This document shows positions 60,401 through 64,000 of a stretch of DNA of 64,000 nt, piece by piece. Below the pieces are notes generated by a model. It had not been told where the DNA came from. It worked only from the letters and a program-made list of their open reading frames with translations, and made no database searches. Each line of letters begins with the position of its first letter. Position 1 is the first letter of the stretch. Made by a program: the position numbers and the translations under genes. The stretch covers positions 14,550,292 through 14,614,291 of the forward strand of contig NC_089321.1 in the NCBI RefSeq assembly GCF_036669915.1, in the 5' to 3' direction. The DNA is from Pocillopora verrucosa (Eukaryota > Cnidaria > Anthozoa > Scleractinia > Pocilloporidae).

Positions 60401-63305
60401 TGCGCATTCATTGATATCTGCAGAGCCAAAAGAACGTTAATCATGCGACTACGACAAAGTAGTTCAAATGAATGGTGAACAGAAAATCTAATTTTCCCCT
60501 AGTTTGAGAGTGATGAAATACATATTCAGTTTGAAGCAAAACAAAAGCATAACTAACCAATATGGCAGTTGCGTCCAGTGTGCCCACGGGCGCAGCTACA
60601 GCGGTAACTGCCAGGGATGTTATCACACTTGGCATTATTTTTACAGGGCTTTTCAGTGACGCATTCATCGATATCTACGAAGACAAAGTCTCTAAGGTGT
60701 AAGCACATACACAACGTTTCAGTTCAGTAAATAGGAGTGGCTTTGTTACAAAAATTGGACTTTTAGGGCCTGTTCACAATTTCTGCCTGTAAAACCGGGT
60801 TGACAATTGCAATGCTAACGACCGCGAATATTACGACAGACGGCTTCGTTTTTGCGGGGAGATTCAAGGCACCTATTCACATCTAAAAAAATAAGATAAA
60901 AAAGAGTACATACTTGTTTAAAAAAACCTCTACAAACTCGTTCCTGATTAGCAAAACACTGCAATGCGTCTGCAGAATTGCGAAGACATTCCAAACAGTG
61001 TTTCAGAAATTTTGAAAATATTTACCTTTCTCGCAGTTTCTGCCTGCATAACCTGTTTTACAACTGCACTGGTAACTCCCCAGAAGATTTTGACAACCAG
61101 CACCGTTTTTGCAACGAGATCCAGCACACTCGTCGATATCTCCAAATACAAAATAACAGAAGCACTTTTAAGCCCGCAAAGGGAAGTTAGTTAGTCTTAA
61201 AGAGTTTGTTCCTATTAACAAGATTTTCTAAGAATAAAAATTTGCATCTGAAGGTATTTTTTCATTATTATGTTTGATAATTTCTAGATATTATTAAAAG
61301 TAGTAGTAGGCCCTCTTTCCTACTGCTGAGGCTGCAAAGTAGTATTATTTGTGTAACAAGAAATCTAAAAAAAATGGAGCAAATAGTTCGTGAACAATAA
61401 AGAGCCATTTTTGTGATGTTCACCTTTTCCGCAGTCTTTGCCTGTAAATCCGGGTTTACAGTTACATTTGTGACTTCCGGGAATGTTTTGACAAGTTGCA
61501 CCGTTTTTACATGGAGATCCAACACATTCATCGATATCTAAAGACGAAATCACAACTGAGTAACAATGCAAATAATGATAATGATAATAATACTAATTAT
61601 AATAGTAATAATAATAATAATGAATAAGTGACATCGGGAATAATAATTCCGTTGGTATATAATTATAATGATATTTATTTCCTAATAATGACTTGATGAG
61701 GGAACTTAACTTGCCAAAACTGTTTCCACCGGGGCCCTCAGTCTAGACCTTGGTTGTTAAAAGTAACAATTGTAATAGTATGAAAATGTGATGTGGTATT
61801 CAGTAAAGAGTATATCGGGAAATGCACGTAAATGAAGAATGATAATGGTACTCAATTAAATATTCTTAAACAGGAATGCAAAATGCAACGAAGTGCTTCT
61901 CAGGAAAGGCGATATCTTGGTAATGAAATGGTTAAAAAATTGAAATTAAGGCAAGATGAAAGTAACTGTTCCTAATGAAATTTTTAAGCCTAAGAAAGCT
62001 CACCAGTTTGACAGTTTCGTCCAATATATCCGGATTTACACTTGCATCGGTAACTTCCAGGAAGATTTTGACAACTAGCACCGTTCTTACAAGGGGATTT
62101 TGCACACTCATTGATGTCTAAATAACAAATTAAAAGTCAAAAGAACTACGTTTACAAATTAAATACGTTTACAAATTCAAAATTAATCAAATAAAATCCC
62201 CTTAGAGATACTGCGAAACGTTCATAGATAGTTAGATTGTAGAAAGGTGTTGGAATTGAAAAGAGAGCGAGTTAGCTAACCTGCGTCGCAGTTCTTCCCT
62301 GTAAAACCTGCTTTACAACTGCACAAGTAACTCCCGGGAATATTTGAACATTTAGCGCCGTTTTTACAAGGAGATCCAGCACATTCGTCAACATCTAAAG
62401 AAAAAAGTACAAATTAATATAACTTTTCTTGCATAAAGTAAAAAGTACCTCTTCCTATACATCATATTATATATAATTATTTTTTTAAAAACGATCCAGG
62501 ACACTCACCAACCACGTTTTCAAATGTAAAATTAATGAAATTAAATCCTTCTGGAGATACCGATAAAAGTTTGTGATTCTAATTTGCAAAACGTTCATAA
62601 TTCTAAATGGATAGATAGATTGTAGAAAGGTGTTGGAATTAAAAAGAGAGTGGGCTAGCTGACCTGAGTTGCAGTTTCTTCCTGTAAAACCTGCATTACA
62701 TCTGCACAGGTAACTCCCGGGAATATTTTGACATGTAGCGTCGTTTTTACAAGGAGATCCAGCACATTCGTTAATATCTAAATAAAAAAGTATAAATTCA
62801 AGGCGGTATTTTGGTACTGAAATGATTTTAAAAATTTCAAATGAAGGCAAAATGGAAGTTCCTGTTCCTTATAAAACTTTTAAGCGCAACCAAACTCACC
62901 AGTTTGACAGTTTCGTCCAGTATATCCGAATTTACACTTGCACTGGTAACTTCCAGGAAGATTTTGACACAAGGCATCGTTTTGACACGGAGATGCAGCA
63001 CACTCATCTATATCTGTATATATAGAATAAGAAACTAAGTACACATGATTATCATTTTAGAACCGTCCAATCAATACAAGATTACGGAAGAACAATTTTT
63101 AATGGCGCTCTTTTAGAATATGGTCCAGCGAGAGAGGTAAATCTCATCTATGTCGCCAAAAGATGATATTTAATCTTCCAAGGCGGCCTACCTGTCTCAC
63201 AGTTCCTGTCTGTATAGCCAGGTTTACACGCGCACTGGTAGCTTCCAGCTATATTTTGACAAGTAGCACCGTTCTTACAAGGAGACTTAGCACACTCATT
63301 GATAT
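57410..63305 (-). CDS. EGF(x9+)-ZP transmembrane protein, 3' part (5' end beyond right edge)
   Basis: Thirteen exons, minus strand: EGF exons 63305-63192, 63013-62900, 62777-62664, 62394-62281, 62117-62004, 61537-61424, 61139-61026, 60674-60558 and 60417-60292; ZP exons 59877-59472, 59174-58995 and 58559-58267; transmembrane/tail exon 57522-57410. 677 residues are visible. Every EGF module starts D-[IV]-[DN]-E-C and contains the calcium/hydroxylation pattern around GSYxCxC. The ZP domain starts [12 protein letters not shown], with conserved Cys and RFSIEGFKF before the C-terminal half. SREKR is a consensus furin site, normally cut to allow ZP polymerisation. Then come [19 protein letters not shown] (membrane helix) and the tail [13 protein letters not shown]. 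Related ZP proteins occur in coral skeletal matrix and animal epithelia. Polymerising extracellular filament is the likely role. All EGF exons are phase 1-1. Confidence 0.9.
57945..58150 (+). mobile_element. Family B MITE, diverged, in the ZP gene's last intron
   Basis: ACACTAACATCAGCATTCAT, AAGAAGAACTTATCGACAG, CATGACCTCTACATTTGATT and GGGGCTAAAGGTTT. Confidence 0.5.
58267..59877 (-). other. ZP domain exons
   Basis: Exon 59877-59472 carries the ZP-N half and start of ZP-C ([30 protein letters not shown]). Exon 59174-58995 holds [20 protein letters not shown] and VENCFATSS. Exon 58559-58267 holds [30 protein letters not shown] and the furin site SREKR followed by an acidic stretch. The order is the usual one for ZP modules of about 260 residues. 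Confidence 0.88.
60769..60882 (-). pseudogene. Dead EGF exon within the EGF-ZP gene
   Basis: Same 114-base length and an intact acceptor (TTTTTTTAG), and the frame still reads as an EGF module ([20 protein letters not shown]). It has a TAG where the conserved Tyr of GSY should be, DVNRC in place of the conserved D-I-D-E-C, Arg for Cys in SPC, and no GT after the last codon (G|GCCC). It cannot be used as a coding exon and is presumably skipped; flanking exons are both phase 1, so the frame is kept. Confidence 0.8.
61563..61630 (+). repeat. ATAATA/ATGATA microsatellite
   Basis: Run of AATGATAATGATAATAAT-type units in an EGF intron. Confidence 0.8.
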
Positions 63306-64000
63306 CTAGATAACAAAGTAGGCGTCAATATAACTTAAACCGCAATGATATATAAAACTACCATTTCCTTCCGTTTGTATTCTCCAATAAATAAGACTAT
63401 CAGAAATAAAAACTAATGTAAAACTAAAATATTATGATCTTAATTTGAATGTAACGAGAAAGACGCATCGTCGAAAAATTGAAAAGTAACTTTATGTTCA
63501 GACTTCACCATCCTTTTTGTCGTTTTTCAAAACAATCCAGGATACTTATTAATTACGTTTCCAAATCCTTCCAGTGATATTGCAAATAGTTCATAATTCT
63601 AAATGGAAAGATAGACTGTAGAAAGGTATTGGAATTATAGTGCCGATGACACAAATTTTTTTTTGGCTTAAATATTTAGCTTATCACATGTACAATCCAA
63701 TTCCGGTAGAAGAGAAATTTCAAAAAGCCCAAAACACGGTTTTTTTTGGGTCCTAAAGAGCTCCTATTTTGTCTTAAAAATGTCCCATGGACTGGTAACG
63801 AATTAGCGGGTGATGACGTAGAAAACTATAAAAACTCTCAGTTGACAATTACAAATCTCTCACATCTCTTGTAGTTTTGTATCAATCAGCGTTGAAATAC
63901 TCTTGATCATCATCCTCATCATCATCCATTTCGCTCAATGGTTAAATTTCGTATGTATCGACTTTCACACAGCACTTGGATTCGTCACCGTCTAATTCAA
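63306..64000. other. Right-edge intron of the EGF-ZP gene
   Basis: No EGF exon is found. 63525-63640 is a copy of the intron segment at about 62490-62645 (GTTCATAATTCTAAATGGAA, TAGACTGTAGAAAGGT) but lacks the EGF exon that follows there. The remainder shows nothing recognisable. Confidence 0.5.

Noticed and set aside
60292..63305. Regular 114-bp units resembling a tandem satellite
   Set aside because: They are EGF exons with splice sites and conserved cysteines.

Overview
The window is eukaryotic genomic DNA from an animal, most likely a cnidarian and probably a stony coral. Genes are split by GT-AG introns, spacers are AT-rich and full of short fold-back elements, and two extracellular-matrix genes are built from phase 1-1 TSP1 and EGF exons. 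Cnidarian matrix genes typically look like this, but the species assignment is inference. All exon models were spliced by eye from frame, splice signals and family similarity; no alignment or transcript data were used.

Layout from left to right. 654-5317 (-) is the 5' end of an ANKRD28/44/52-type ankyrin gene that runs off the left edge. 7396-8142 (+) is a histamine N-methyltransferase-like pseudogene with four in-frame stops. 8271-10778 (-) is EXOSC4 (Rrp41), two exons and 245 residues, with a Tigger/pogo-like non-autonomous element in its intron. 12363-24155 (+) is an 18-exon CROT-like peroxisomal carnitine acyltransferase ending in SKL; its introns hold many short repeats. 28542-29603 (+) is an intronless PTB-domain gene of FAM43 type, followed by more than 9 kb without a recognised gene.

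The right half carries extracellular genes. 38959-49624 (-) encodes a secreted protein with an RGDS microexon, 12 TSP1 modules and a C-terminal VWA domain (coadhesin-like). 53904-56056 (+) is a predicted three-exon, 82-residue secreted Cys-containing protein that I do not recognise. 57410-63305 (-), continuing past the right edge, encodes at least nine calcium-binding EGF modules, a ZP domain, a furin-type site, a transmembrane helix and a short tail; one EGF exon between intact ones is dead. The TSP1 and EGF arrays both show recent exon duplication that included flanking intron.

Dispersed repeats fall into recurring families: two TTAA-flanked, piggyBac-like MITE families (A with CCCTTTAACTCC ends, B with CCCTTTACACCC ends), a module C often attached to them, and several palindromic fold-back elements (D, E and singletons). 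The best candidates for something new are the RGDS microexon, the small secreted gene and the exon birth and death in the EGF array.
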